NCBI RefSeq assembly: GCF_037975245.1
Contig: NC_092578.1
Location: forward strand, 11,018,321-11,082,320
Direction of reading: 5' to 3'
Source: Apostichopus japonicus
Lineage: Eukaryota > Echinodermata > Holothuroidea > Aspidochirotida > Stichopodidae
Length of the DNA stretch: 64,000 bases
The translations under genes and the position numbers were made by a program. The notes below the pieces were generated by a model. It worked only from the letters and a program-made list of their open reading frames with translations, was not told the DNA's origin and made no database searches. Of this stretch, positions 22,521-36,720 are shown piece by piece. Positions within the stretch are counted from its first letter, which is position 1. The number at the start of each line of letters is the position of its first letter.

Positions 22521-25500
22521 GTGCGGTACCGATCAATAGAATGTGCGGTACCGATTAATCGAATGTTCGGTACCGACCAATCGAATGTTCGGTACCGATT
22601 AATCGAATGTGCGGTACCGACCAATCGAAAGTGCGATACCTATCAATCGAATGTGCGGTACCGACCAATCGAATGTTCGCTACCGATCAATCGAATGTGC
22701 GGTACCGATCAATCGAATGTGCGGTACCGATCAATCGAATGTACTGTACCGAACAATCGAATGTTCGTTACCGATCATTCGAATGTTCGTTACCGATCAA
22801 TCGAATGTGCGGTACCGATCAATCGAATGAGCGGTACCGATCAATGGAATGTGCGGTACCGATCAATCGAATGTTCGGTACCGATAAATCGAATGTTCGG
22901 TACCTATCAATCGAATGTTCGGTACCGATCATACGAATGTGCGATATCGAACAATCGAATGTTCGGTGCCGATCAATCCAATTTTCGGTACCGATCAATC
23001 GAATGTTCGGTACCGATCAATTGAATGTTCGGTACCTATCTATCGAATGTGCGGTACCGACCAATCGAATGTGCGGTACCGATCAATCGAATGTGCGGTA
23101 TCGATGTATCGAATGTACGGTATCGATGTATCGAATGTGCGGTACTGATCAATCGAATGTTCGGTACCATTCAATCAAATGTTCTTTACCGATCAATCGA
23201 ATATGCGGTACCGATCAATAGAATGTGCGGTACCGATTAATCGAATGTTCGGTACCGACCAATCGAATGTGCGGTACCGATCAATCGAATGTTCGGTATC
23301 GAACAATCGAATGTGCGTTACCGATCAATCGAATGTGCGATACCGAACATTCGAATGTTCGGTGCCGATCAATCCAATGTTCGTTACAATTCAATCGAAT
23401 GTGCGGTACCGATCAATAGAATGTGCGGTACCGATTAATCGAATGTTCGGTACCGACCAATCGAATGTTCGGTACCGATGAATCGAATGTGCGGTACCGA
23501 TCAATCGAATGTGCGGTACCGATCAATCGAATGTACGGTACCTATCTATCGAATGTTCGGTACCGATCAATCGAATGTGCGGTACCGATCAATCGAATTT
23601 ACCGTATCGATGTATCGAATGTTCGTTACCGATCAATCGAATGTGCGGTACCGATCAATCGAATGTTCGGTACCGATCAATCGAATGTTCGGTACCGATC
23701 ATCGAATGTGCGGTACCGATCAATAGAATGTGCGGTACCGATTAATCCAATGTTCGGTACCGACCAATCGAATGTGCGGTACCGATCAATCGAATGTTCG
23801 GTACCGAACAATCGAATGTTCGGTACCGATCAATCGAATGTGCGGTACCGATCAATCGAATGTTCGGTGCCGAACAATCGAATGTTCGGTACCGATCAAT
23901 CGAATGTGCGATACCGAACATTCGAATGTTCGGTGCCGATCAATCAAATGTTCGGTACCGATCAATCGAATGTACGGTATCGATGTATCGAATGTACGGT
24001 ATCGATGTATCGAATGTGCGGTACTGATCAATCGAATGTTCGGTACCGATCAATCGAATGTTCTTTACCGATCAATCGAATGTGCGGTACCGATCAATAG
24101 AATGTGCGGTACCGACCAATCGAATGTGCGGTACCGATCAATCGAATGTTCGGTACCGAACAATCGAATGTTCGGTACCGATCAATCGAATGTGCGATAC
24201 CGAACATTCGAATGTTCGGTGCCGATCAATCCAATGTTCGGTACCGATCAATCGAATGTGCGGTACCGACCAATCGAATGTTCGGTACCGATCAATGGAA
24301 TGTGCGGTACCGATCAATCGAATGTGCGGTAACGATCAATCGATTGTACCGTATCGATGTATCGAATGTGCCATACCGATCAATCGAATGTGCGGTACCG
24401 ATCAATCGAATGTTCGGTACCGATTAATCGAATGTTCGGTACCGACCAATCGAATGTTCGGTACCGATTAATCGAATGTGCGGTACCGACCAATCGAATT
24501 TTCGGTACCGATTAATCGAATGTGCGGTATCAATCAATCGAATGTGCGGTACCGATCAATCGAATGTGCGGTACCGATCAATCGAATGTGCGTTACCGAT
24601 CATTCGAATGTTCTATACCGATCAATGGAATGTGCGGTACCGATCAATCGAATGTTCGGTACCGATTAATCGAATGTGCGATACCGATCAATCGAATGTG
24701 CGGTACCGACCAATCGAATGTTCGGTACCGATCAATGGAATGTGCGGTACCGATCAATCGAATGTTCTGTACCGATAAATCGAATGTTCGGTACCTATCT
24801 ATCGAATGTTCGGTACCGATCAATCGAATGTTCGGTACCGATCAATTGAATGTTCGGTACCTATCTATCAAATGTGCGGTACCGACCAATCGAATGTCCG
24901 GTACCGATCAATCAATTGTCCGGTACCGATCAATCGAATGTACGGTATCGATGTATCGAATGTTCGGTACCGAACAATCGAATGTTCGGTACCGATCAAT
25001 CGAATGTGCGATACCGAACATTCGAATGTTCGGTGCCGATCAATCCAATGTTCGGTACCGATCAATCGAATGTTCGGTACCGATCAATCGAATGTGCGGT
25101 ACCGACCAATCGAATGTGTGGTACCGATCAATCGAATGTGCGGTACCGATCAATCGAATGTACCGTATCGATGTATCGAATGTGCGATATCGATCAATCG
25201 AATGTGCGGTACCGATCAATCGAATGTTCGGTACCGATCAATCGAATGTGAGGTACCGATCAATCGAATGTGCGGTACCGATCAATAGAATGTGCGGTAC
25301 CGATTAATCGAATGTTCGGTACCGACCAATCGAATGTTCGGTACCGATTAATCGAATGTGCGGTACCGACCAATCGAAAGTGCGATACCTATCAATCGAA
25401 TGTGCGGTACCGACCAATCGAATGTTCGCTACCGATCAATCGAATGTGCGGTACCGATCAATCGAATGTGCGGTACCGATCAATCGAATGTACTGTACCG

Positions 25501-26680
25501 AACAATCGAATGTTCGTTACCGATCATTCGAATGTTCGTTACCGATCAATCGAATGTGCGGTACCGATCAATCGAATGTTCGGTACCGATCAATGGAATG
25601 TGCGGTACCGATCAATCGAATGTTCGGTACCGATAAATCGAATGTTCGGTACCTATCAATCAAATGTTCGGTACCGATCATACGAATGTGCGATATCGAA
25701 CAATCGAATGTTCGGTGCCGATCAATCCAATTTTCGGTACCGATCAATCGAATGTTCGGTACCGATCAATTGAATGTTCGGTACCTATCTATCGAATGTG
25801 CGGTACCGACCAATCGAATGTGCGGTACCGATCAATCAATTGTCCGGTACCGATCAATCGAATGTACGGTATCGATGTATCGAATGTACGGTATCGATGT
25901 ATCGAATGTGCGGTACTGATCAATCGAATGTTCGGTACCATTCAATCGAATGTTCTTTACCGATCAATCGAATATGCGGTACCGATCAATAGAATGTGCG
26001 GTACCGATTAATCGAATGTTCGGTACCGACCAATCGAATGTGCGGTACCGATCAATCGAATGTTCGGTATCGAACAATCGAATGTGCGTTACCGATCAAT
26101 CGAATGTGCGATACCGAACATTCGAATGTTCGGTGCCGATCAATCCAATGTTCGTTACAATTCAATCGAATGTGCGGTACCGATCAATAGAATGTGCGGT
26201 ACCGATTAATCGAATGTTCGGTACCGACCAATCGAATGTTCGGTACCGATGAATCGAATGTGCGGTACCGATCAATCGAATGTGCGGTACCGATCAATCG
26301 AATGTACGGTACCTATCTATCGAATGTTCGGTACCGATCAATCGAATGTGCGGTACCGATCAATCGAATTTACCGTATCGATGTATCGAATGTTCGTTAC
26401 CGATCAATCGAATGTGCGGTACCGATCAATCGAATGTTCGGTGCCGAACAATCGAATGTTCGGTACCGATCAATCGAATGTGCGATACCGAACATTCGAA
26501 TGTTCGGTGCCGATCAATCAAATGTTCGGTACCGATCAATCGAATGTACGGTATCGATGTATCGAATGTACGGTATCGATGTATCGAATGTGCGGTACTG
26601 ATCAATCGAATGTTCGGTACCGATCAATCGAATGTTCTTTACCGATCAATCGAATGTGCGGTACCGATCAATAGAATGTG
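22521..26680 (+). repeat. Satellite block in tandem at 2749-2771 bp
   Basis: The block from 22521 recurs from 25270 (offset 2749). After one extra monomer the offset is 2771 (for example 23225 and 25996). After a loss of nine monomers it is 2574 (24058 and 26632). Every change in offset is a whole number of monomers, as expected from unequal exchange in register. Confidence 0.7.
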
Positions 26681-27331
26681 CGGTACCGACCAATCGAATG
26701 TGCGGTACCGATCAATCGAATGTTCGGTACCGAACAATCGAATGTTCGGTACCGATCAATCGAATGTGCGATACCGAACATTCGAATGTTCGGTGCCGAT
26801 CAATCCAATGTTCGGTACCGATCAATCGAATGTGCGGGACCGACCAATCGAATGTTCGGTACCGATCAATGGAATGTGCGGTACCGATCAATCGAATGTG
26901 CGGTAACGATCAATCGATTGTACCGTATCGATGTATCGAATGTGCGATACCGATCAATCGAATGTGCGGTACCGATCAATCGAATGTTCGGTACCGATTA
27001 ATCGAATGTGCGGTACCGACCAATCGAATTTTCGGTACCGATTAATCGAATGTGCGGTATCAATCAATCGAATGTGCGGTACCGATCAATCGAATGTGCG
27101 GTACCGATCAATCGAATGTGCGTTACCGATCATTCGAATGTTCTATACCGATCAATGGAATGTGCGGTACCGATCAATCGAATGTTCGGTACCGATTAAT
27201 CGAATGTTCGATACCGATCAATCGAATGTGCGGTACCGACCAATCGAATGTTCGGTACCGATCAATGGAATGTTCGGTACCTATCTATCGAATGTTCGGT
27301 ACCGATCAATCGAATGTGCGATACCGAACAA

Positions 27332-30300
27332 TCGAATGTTCGGTGCCGATCAATCCAATGTTCGGTACCGATCAATCGAATGTTCGGTACCGATCAATTT
27401 AATGTGCGGTACCGACCAATCGAATGTGTGGTACCGATCAATCGAATGTGCGGTACCGATCAATCGAATGTACCGTATCGATGTATCGAATGTGCGATAT
27501 CGATCAATCGAATGTGCGGTACCGATCAATCGAATGTGAGGTACCGATCAATCGAATGTGAGGTACCGATCAATCGAATGTGCGGTACCGATCAATAGAA
27601 TGTGCGGTACCGATTAATCGAATGTTCGGTACCGACCAATCGAATGTTCGGTACCGATTAATCGAATGTGCGGTACCGACCAATCGAAAGTGCGATACCT
27701 ATCAATCGAATGTGCGGTACCGACCAATCGAATGTTCGCTACCGATCAATCGAATGTGCGGTACCGATCAATCGAATGTGCGGTACCGATCAATCGAATG
27801 TACTGTACCGAACAATCGAATGTTCGTTACCGATCATTCGAATGTTCGTTACCGATCAATCGAATGTGCGGTACCGATCAATCGAATGTTCGGTACCGAT
27901 CAATGGAATGTGCGGTACCGATCAATCGAATGTTCGGTACCGATAAATCGAATGTTCGGTACCTATCAATCGAATGTTCGGTACCGATCATACGAATGTG
28001 CGATATCGAACAATCGAATGTTCGGTGCCGATCAATCCAATGTTCGGTACCGATCAATCGAATGTTCGGTACCGATCAATTGAATGTTCGGTACCTATCT
28101 ATCGAATGTGCGGTACCGACCAATCGAATGTGCGGTACCGATCAATCAATTGTCCGTTACCGATCAATCGAATGTACGGTATCGATGTATCGAATGTACG
28201 GTATCGATGTATCGAATGTGCGGTACTGATCAATCGAATGTTCGGTACCATTCAATCGAATGTTCTTTACCGATCAATCGAATGTGCGGTACCGATCAAT
28301 AGAATGTGCGGTACCGATTAATCGAATGTTCGGTACCGACCAATCGAATGTGCGGTACCGATCAATCGAATGTTCGGTATCGAACAATCGAATGTTCGGT
28401 ACCGATCAATCGAATGTGCGATACCGAACATTCGAATGTTCTTTGCCGATCAATCCAATGTTCGTTACCGATCAATCGAATGTGCGGTACCGATCAATAG
28501 AATGTGCGGTACCGATTAATCGAATGTTCGGTACCGACCAATCGAATGTGCGGTACCGATCAATCGAATGTGCGGTACCGATCAATCGAATGTGCGGTAC
28601 CGATCAATCGAATGTACGGTACCTATCTATCGAATGTTCGGTACCGATCAATCGAATGTGCGGTACCGATCAATCGAATTTACCGTATCGATGTATCGAA
28701 TGTTCGTTACCGATCAATCGAATGTGCGGTACCGATCAATCGAATGTTCGGTACCGATCAATCGAATGTTCGGTACCGATCATCGAATGTGCGGTACCGA
28801 TCAATAGAATGTGCGGTACCGATTAATCCAATGTTCGGTACCGACCAATCGAATGTGCGGTACCGATCAATCGAATGTTCGGTACCGAACAATCGAATGT
28901 TCGGTACCGATCAATCGAATGTGCGGTACCGATCAATCGAATGTTCGGTGCCGAACAATCGAATGTTCGGTACCGATCAATCGAATGTGCGATACCGAAC
29001 ATTCGAATGTTCGGTGCCGATCAATCAAATTTTCGGTACCGATCAATCGAATGTACGGTATCGATGTATCGAATGTACGGTATCGATGTATCGAATGTGC
29101 GGTACTGATCAATCGAATGTTCGGTACCGATCAATCGAATGTTCTTTACCGAACAATCGAATGTGCGGTACCGATCAATAGAATGTGCGGTACCGACCAA
29201 TCGAATGTGCGGTACCGATCAATCGAATGTTCGGTACCGAACAATCGAATGTTCGGTACCGATCAATCGAATGTGCGATACCGAACATTCGAATGTTCGG
29301 TTCCGATCAATCCAATGTTCGGTACCGATCAATCGAATGTGCGGTACCGACCAATCGAATGTTCGGTACCGATCAATGGAATGTGCGGTACCGATCAATC
29401 GAATGTGCGGTAACGATCAATCGATTGTACCGTATCGATGTATCGAATGTGCGATACCGACCAATCGAATGTGCGGTACCGATCAATCGAATGTTCGGTA
29501 CCGATTAATCGAATGTTCGGTACCGACCAATCGAATGTTCGGTACCGATTAATCGAATGTGCGGTACCGACCAATCGAATTTTCGGTACCGATTAATCGA
29601 ATGTGCGGTATCGATCAATCGAATGTGCGGTACCGATCAATCGAATGTGCGGTACCGATCAATCGAATGTGCGTTACCGATCATTCGAATGTTCTATACC
29701 GATCAATGGAATGTGCGGTACCGATCAATCGAATGTTCGGTACCGATTAATCGAATGTGCGATACCGATCAATCGAATGTGCGGTACCGACCAATCGAAT
29801 GTTCGGTACCGATCAATGGAATGTGCGGTACCGATCAATCGAATGTTCTGTACCGATAAATCGAATGTTCGGTACCTATCTATCGAATGTTCGGTACCGA
29901 TCAATCGAATGTGCGATACCGAACAATCGAATGTACGGTGCCGATCAATCCAATGTTCGGTACCGATCAATTGAATGTTCGGTACCTATCTATCGAAAGT
30001 GCGGTACCGACCAATCGAATGTGCGGTACCGATCAATCAAATGTCCGGTACCGATCAATCGAATGTACCGTATCGATGAATCGAATGTGCGATACCGATC
30101 AATCGAATGTGCGGTACTGATCAATCGAATGTTCGGTACCGATCAATCGAATGTTCGTTACCGATCAATCGAATGTGCGGTACCGATCAATAGAATGTGC
30201 GGTACCGATTAATCGAATGTTCGGTACCGACCAATCGAATGTTCGGTACCGATGAATCGAATGTGCGGTACCGATCAATCGAATGTGCGGTACCGATCAA

Positions 30301-33300
30301 TCGAATGTACGGTACCTATCTATCGAATGTTCGGTACCGATCAATCGAATGTGCGGTACCAATCAATCGAATTTACCGTATCGATGTATCGAATGTTCGT
30401 TACCGATCAATCGAATGTGCGGTACCGATCAATCGAATGTTCGGTACCGATCAATCGAATGTTCGGTACCGATCATCGAATGTGCGGTACCGATCAATAG
30501 AATGTGCGGTACCGATTAATCCAATGTTCGGTACCGACCAATCGAATGTGCGGTACCGATCAATCGAATGTTCGGTACCGAACAATCGAATGTTCGGTAC
30601 CGATCAATCGAATGTGCGGTACCGATCAATCGAATGTTCGGTGCCGAACAATCGAATGTTCGGTACCGATCAATCGAATGTGCGATACCGAACATTCGAA
30701 TGTTCGGTGCCGATCAATCCAATGTTCGGTACCGATCAATCGAATGTTCGGTACCGATCAATTTAATGTGCGGTACCGACCAATCGAATGTGTGGTACCG
30801 ATCAATCGAATGTGCGGTACCGATCAATCGAATGTACCGTATCGATGTATCGAATGTGCGATATCGATCAATCGAATGTGCGGTACCGATCAATCGAATG
30901 TGAGGTACCGATCAATCGAATGTGAGGTACCGATCAATCGAATGTGCGGTACCGATCAATAGAATGTGCGGTACCGATTAATCGAATGTTCGGTACCGAC
31001 CAATCGAATGTTCGGTACCGATTAATCGAATGTGCGGTACCGACCAATCGAAAGTGCGATACCTATCAATCGAATGTGCGGTACCGACCAATCGAATGTT
31101 CGCTACCGATCAATCGAATGTGCGGTACCGATCAATCGAATGTGCGGTACCGATCAATCGAATGTACTGTACCGAACAATCGAATGTTCGTTACCGATCA
31201 TTCGAATGTTCGTTACCGATCAATCGAATGTGCGGTACCGATCAATCGAATGTTCGGTACCGATCAATGGAATGTGCGGTACCGATCAATCGAATGTTCG
31301 GTACCGATAAATCGAATGTTCGGTACCTATCAATCGAATGTTCGGTACCGATCATACGAATGTGCGATATCGAACAATCGAATGTTCGGTGCCGATCAAT
31401 CCAATGTTCGGTACCGATCAATCGAATGTTCGGTACCGATCAATTGAATGTTCGGTACCTATCTATCGAATGTGCGGTACCGACCAATCGAATGTGCGGT
31501 ACCGATCAATCAATTGTCCGTTACCGATCAATCGAATGTACGGTATCGATGTATCGAATGTACGGTATCGATGTATCGAATGTGCGGTACTGATCAATCG
31601 AATGTTCGGTACCATTCAATCGAATGTTCTTTACCGATCAATCGAATGTGCGGTACCGATCAATAGAATGTGCGGTACCGATTAATCGAATGTTCGGTAC
31701 CGACCAATCGAATGTGCGGTACCGATCAATCGAATGTTCGGTATCGAACAATCGAATGTTCGGTACCGATCAATCGAATGTGCGATACCGAACATTCGAA
31801 TGTTCTTTGCCGATCAATCCAATGTTCGTTACCGATCAATCGAATGTGCGGTACCGATCAATAGAATGTGCGGTACCGATTAATCGAATGTTCGGTACCG
31901 ACCAATCGAATGTGCGGTACCGATCAATCGAATGTGCGGTACCGATCAATCGAATGTGCGGTACCGATCAATCGAATGTACGGTACCTATCTATCGAATG
32001 TTCGGTACCGATCAATCGAATGTGCGGTACCGATCAATCGAATTTACCGTATCGATGTATCGAATGTTCGTTACCGATCAATCGAATGTGCGGTACCGAT
32101 CAATCGAATGTTCGGTACCGATCAATCGAATGTTCGGTACCGATCATCGAATGTGCGGTACCGATCAATAGAATGTGCGGTACCGATTAATCCAATGTTC
32201 GGTACCGACCAATCGAATGTGCGGTACCGATCAATCGAATGTTCGGTACCGAACAATCGAATGTTCGGTACCGATCAATCGAATGTGCGGTACCGATCAA
32301 TCGAATGTTCGGTGCCGAACAATCGAATGTTCGGTACCGATCAATCGAATGTGCGATACCGAACATTCGAATGTTCGGTGCCGATCAATCAAATTTTCGG
32401 TACCGATCAATCGAATGTACGGTATCGATGTATCGAATGTACGGTATCGATGTATCGAATGTGCGGTACTGATCAATCGAATGTTCGGTACCGATCAATC
32501 GAATGTTCTTTACCGAACAATCGAATGTGCGGTACCGATCAATAGAATGTGCGGTACCGACCAATCGAATGTGCGGTACCGATCAATCGAATGTTCGGTA
32601 CCGAACAATCGAATGTTCGGTACCGATCAATCGAATGTGCGATACCGAACATTCGAATGTTCGGTTCCGATCAATCCAATGTTCGGTACCGATCAATCGA
32701 ATGTGCGGTACCGACCAATCGAATGTTCGGTACCGATCAATGGAATGTGCGGTACCGATCAATCGAATGTGCGGTAACGATCAATCGATTGTACCGTATC
32801 GATGTATCGAATGTGCGATACCGACCAATCGAATGTGCGGTACCGATCAATCGAATGTTCGGTACCGATTAATCGAATGTTCGGTACCGACCAATCGAAT
32901 GTTCGGTACCGATTAATCGAATGTGCGGTACCGACCAATCGAATTTTCGGTACCGATTAATCGAATGTGCGGTATCGATCAATCGAATGTGCGGTACCGA
33001 TCAATCGAATGTGCGGTACCGATCAATCGAATGTGCGTTACCGATCATTCGAATGTTCTATACCGATCAATGGAATGTGCGGTACCGATCAATCGAATGT
33101 TCGGTACCGATTAATCGAATGTGCGATACCGATCAATCGAATGTGCGGTACCGACCAATCGAATGTTCGGTACCGATCAATGGAATGTGCGGTACCGATC
33201 AATCGAATGTTCTGTACCGATAAATCGAATGTTCGGTACCTATCTATCGAATGTTCGGTACCGATCAATCGAATGTGCGATACCGAACAATCGAATGTAC

Positions 33301-34083
33301 GGTGCCGATCAATCCAATGTTCGGTACCGATCAATTGAATGTTCGGTACCTATCTATCGAAAGTGCGGTACCGACCAATCGAATGTGCGGTACCGATCAA
33401 TCAAATGTCCGGTACCGATCAATCGAATGTACCGTATCGATGAATCGAATGTGCGATACCGATCAATCGAATGTGCGGTACTGATCAATCGAATGTTCGG
33501 TACCGATCAATCGAATGTTCGTTACCGATCAATCGAATGTGCGGTACCGATCAATAGAATGTGCGGTACCGATTAATCGAATGTTCGGTACCGACCAATC
33601 GAATGTTCGGTACCGATGAATCGAATGTGCGGTACCGATCAATCGAATGTGCGGTACCGATCAATCGAATGTACGGTACCTATCTATCGAATGTTCGGTA
33701 CCGATCAATCGAATGTGCGGTACCAATCAATCGAATTTACCGTATCGATGTATCGAATGTTCGTTACCGATCAATCGAATGTGCGGTACCGATCAATCGA
33801 ATGTTCGGTACCGATCAATCGAATGTTCGGTACCGATCATCGAATGTGCGGTACCGATCAATAGAATGTGCGGTACCGATTAATCCAATGTTCGGTACCG
33901 ACCAATCGAATGTGCGGTACCGATCAATCGAATGTTCGGTACCGAACAATCGAATGTTCGGTACCGATCAATCGAATGTGCGGTACCGATCAATCGAATG
34001 TTCGGTGCCGAACAATCGAATGTTCGGTACCGATCAATCGAATGTGCGATACCGAACATTCGAATGTTCGGTGCCGATCAATC
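27332..34083 (+). repeat. 3364-bp apparently perfect tandem duplication in the satellite
   Basis: Sequence 27332-30719 matches 30696-34083, an offset of 3364 bp (153 monomers minus two bases). Both copies have the same two 21-bp monomers (near 28778 and 30472; near 32142 and 33836). Translations in all three frames of the two copies are identical over nearly their whole length. I found no internal difference where I compared the DNA directly. It ends at a T/A difference on the left (27331 against 30695) and a C/A difference on the right (30720 against 34084). Confidence 0.85.
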
Positions 34084-36720
34084 AAATGTTCGGTACCGAT
34101 CAATCGAATGTGCGGTACCGATCAATCGAATGTGCGTTACCGATCAATCGAATGTTCGGTACCGATCAATCGAATGTGCGTTACCGATCAATCGAATGTG
34201 CGTTACCGATCAATCGAATGTTCGTTACCGATCAATCGAATGTGCGGTACCGATCAATCGAATGTGCGGTACCGCTCAATCGAATGGGCGGTACCGATCA
34301 ATCGAATGTGCGTTACCGATCATTCGAATGTTCTATACCGATCAATGAAATGTGCGGTACCGATCAATCGAATGTTCGGTACCGATCAATCGAATGTTCG
34401 GTACCGATCAATCGAATGTGCTGTACCGATCAATCGAATGTGCGGTAACGATCAATCGAATGTTCGGTACCGAACAATCGAATGTTCGCTACCAATCAAT
34501 CGAATGAGCGGTACCGATCAATCGAATGTGCGGTACCGATCAATCGAATGTTCGGTACCGAACAATCGAATGTTCGCTACCGAAAAATCGAATGAGCGGT
34601 ACCGATCATTAGAATGATCGGTACCGATCAATCGAATGTGCGGTACCGATCAATCGAATGTGCGTTACCGATCAATCGAATGTTCGGTACCGATCAATCG
34701 AATGTGCGTTACCGGTCAATCGAATGTGCGTTACCGATCAATCGAATGTTCGGTACCGATCAATGGAATGTGCGGTACCGATCAATCGAATGTGCGGTAA
34801 CGATCAATCGATTGTACCGTATCGATGTATCGAATGTGCGATACCGACCAATCGAATGTGCGGTACCGATCAATCGAATGTTCGGTACCGATTAATCGAA
34901 TGTTCGGTACCGACCAATCGAATGTTCGGTACCGATTAATCGAATGTGCGGTACCGACCAATCGAATTTTCGGTACCGATTAATCGAATGTGCGGTATCG
35001 ATCAATCGAATGTGCGGTACCGATCAATCGAATGTGCGGTACCGATCAATCGAATGTGCGTTACCGATCATTCGAATGTTCTATACCGATCAATGGAATG
35101 TGCGGTACCGATCAATCGAATGTTCGGTACCGATTAATCGAATGTGCGATACCGATCAATCGAATGTTCTGTACCGATAAATCGAATGTTCGGTACCTAT
35201 CTATCGAATGTTCGGTACCGATCAATCGAATGTGCGATACCGAACAATCGAATGTACGGTGCCGATCAATCCAATGTTCGGTACCGATCAATCGAATGTT
35301 CGGTACCGATCAATTGAATGTTCGGTACCTATCTATCGAAAGTGCGGTACCGACCAATCGAATGTGCGGTACCGATCAATCAAATGTCCGGTACCGATCA
35401 ATCGAATGTACCGTATCGATGTATCGAATGTGCGATACCGATCAATCGAATGTGCGGTACTGATCAATCGAATGTTCGGTACCGATCAATCGAATGTTCG
35501 TTACCGATCAATCGAATGTGCGGTACCGATCAATAGAATGTGCGGTACCGATTAATCGAATGTTCGGGACCGACCAATCGAATGTTCGGTACCGATGAAT
35601 CGAATGTGCGGTACCGATCAATCGAATGTGCGGTACCGATCAATCGAATGTACGGTACCTATCTATCGAATGTTCGGTACCGATCAATCGAATGTGCGGT
35701 ACCGATCAATCGAATTTACCGTATCGATGTATCGAATGTTCGTTACCGATCAATCGAATGTGCGGTACCGATCAATCGAATGTTCGGTACCGATCAATCG
35801 AATGTGCGTTACCGATCATCGAATGTGCGGTACCGATCAATAGAATGTGCGGTACCGATTAATCCAATGTTCGGTACGGACCAATCGAATGTGCGGTACC
35901 GATCAATCGAATGTTCGGTACCGAACAATCGAATGTTCGGTACCGATCAATCGAATGTGCGGTACCGATCAATCGAATGTTCGGTGCCGAACAATCGAAT
36001 GTTCGGTACCGATCAATCGAATGTGCGATACCGAACATTCGAATGTTCGGTGCCGATCAATCAAATGTTCGGTACCGATCAATCGAATGTGCGGTACCGA
36101 TCAATCGAATGTGCGTTACCGATCAATCGAATGTTCGGTACCGATCAATCGAATGTGCGTTACCGATCAATCGAATGTGCGTTACCGATCAATCGAATGT
36201 TCGTTACCGATCAATCGAATGTGCGGTACCGATCAATCGAATGTGCGGTACCGCTCAATCGAATGGGCGGTACCGATCAATCGAATGTGCGTTACCGATC
36301 ATTCGAATGTTCTATACCGATCAATGAAATGTGCGGTACCGATCAATCGAATGTTCGGTACCGATCAATCGAATGTTCGGTACCGATCAATCGAATGTGC
36401 TGTACCGATCAATCGAATGTGCGGTAACGATCAATCGAATGTTCGGTACCGAACAATCGAATGTTCGCTACCAATCAATCGAATGAGCGGTACCGATCAA
36501 TCGAATGTGCGGTACCGATCAATCGAATGTTTGGTACCGAACAATCGAATGTTCGCTACCGATCAATCGAATGAGCGGTACCGATTATTTGAATGATCGG
36601 TACCGATCAATCGAATGTGCGGTACCGATCAATCGAATGTGCATTACCGATCAATCGAATGTTCGGTACCGATCAATCGAATGTGCGTTACCGGTCAATC
36701 GAATGTGCGTTACCGATCAA
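32740..36720 (+). repeat. Satellite block in tandem at about 1979-2023 bp
   Basis: The segment 33510-34740 matches 35490-36719 with offset 1979 (90 monomers minus one base). The part to its left matches at offset 2023 and then 1957, the changes being 66 and 22 bp. The block includes the region rich in plain monomers with GAATGAGCGG and GAATGGGCGG variants. Confidence 0.65.
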
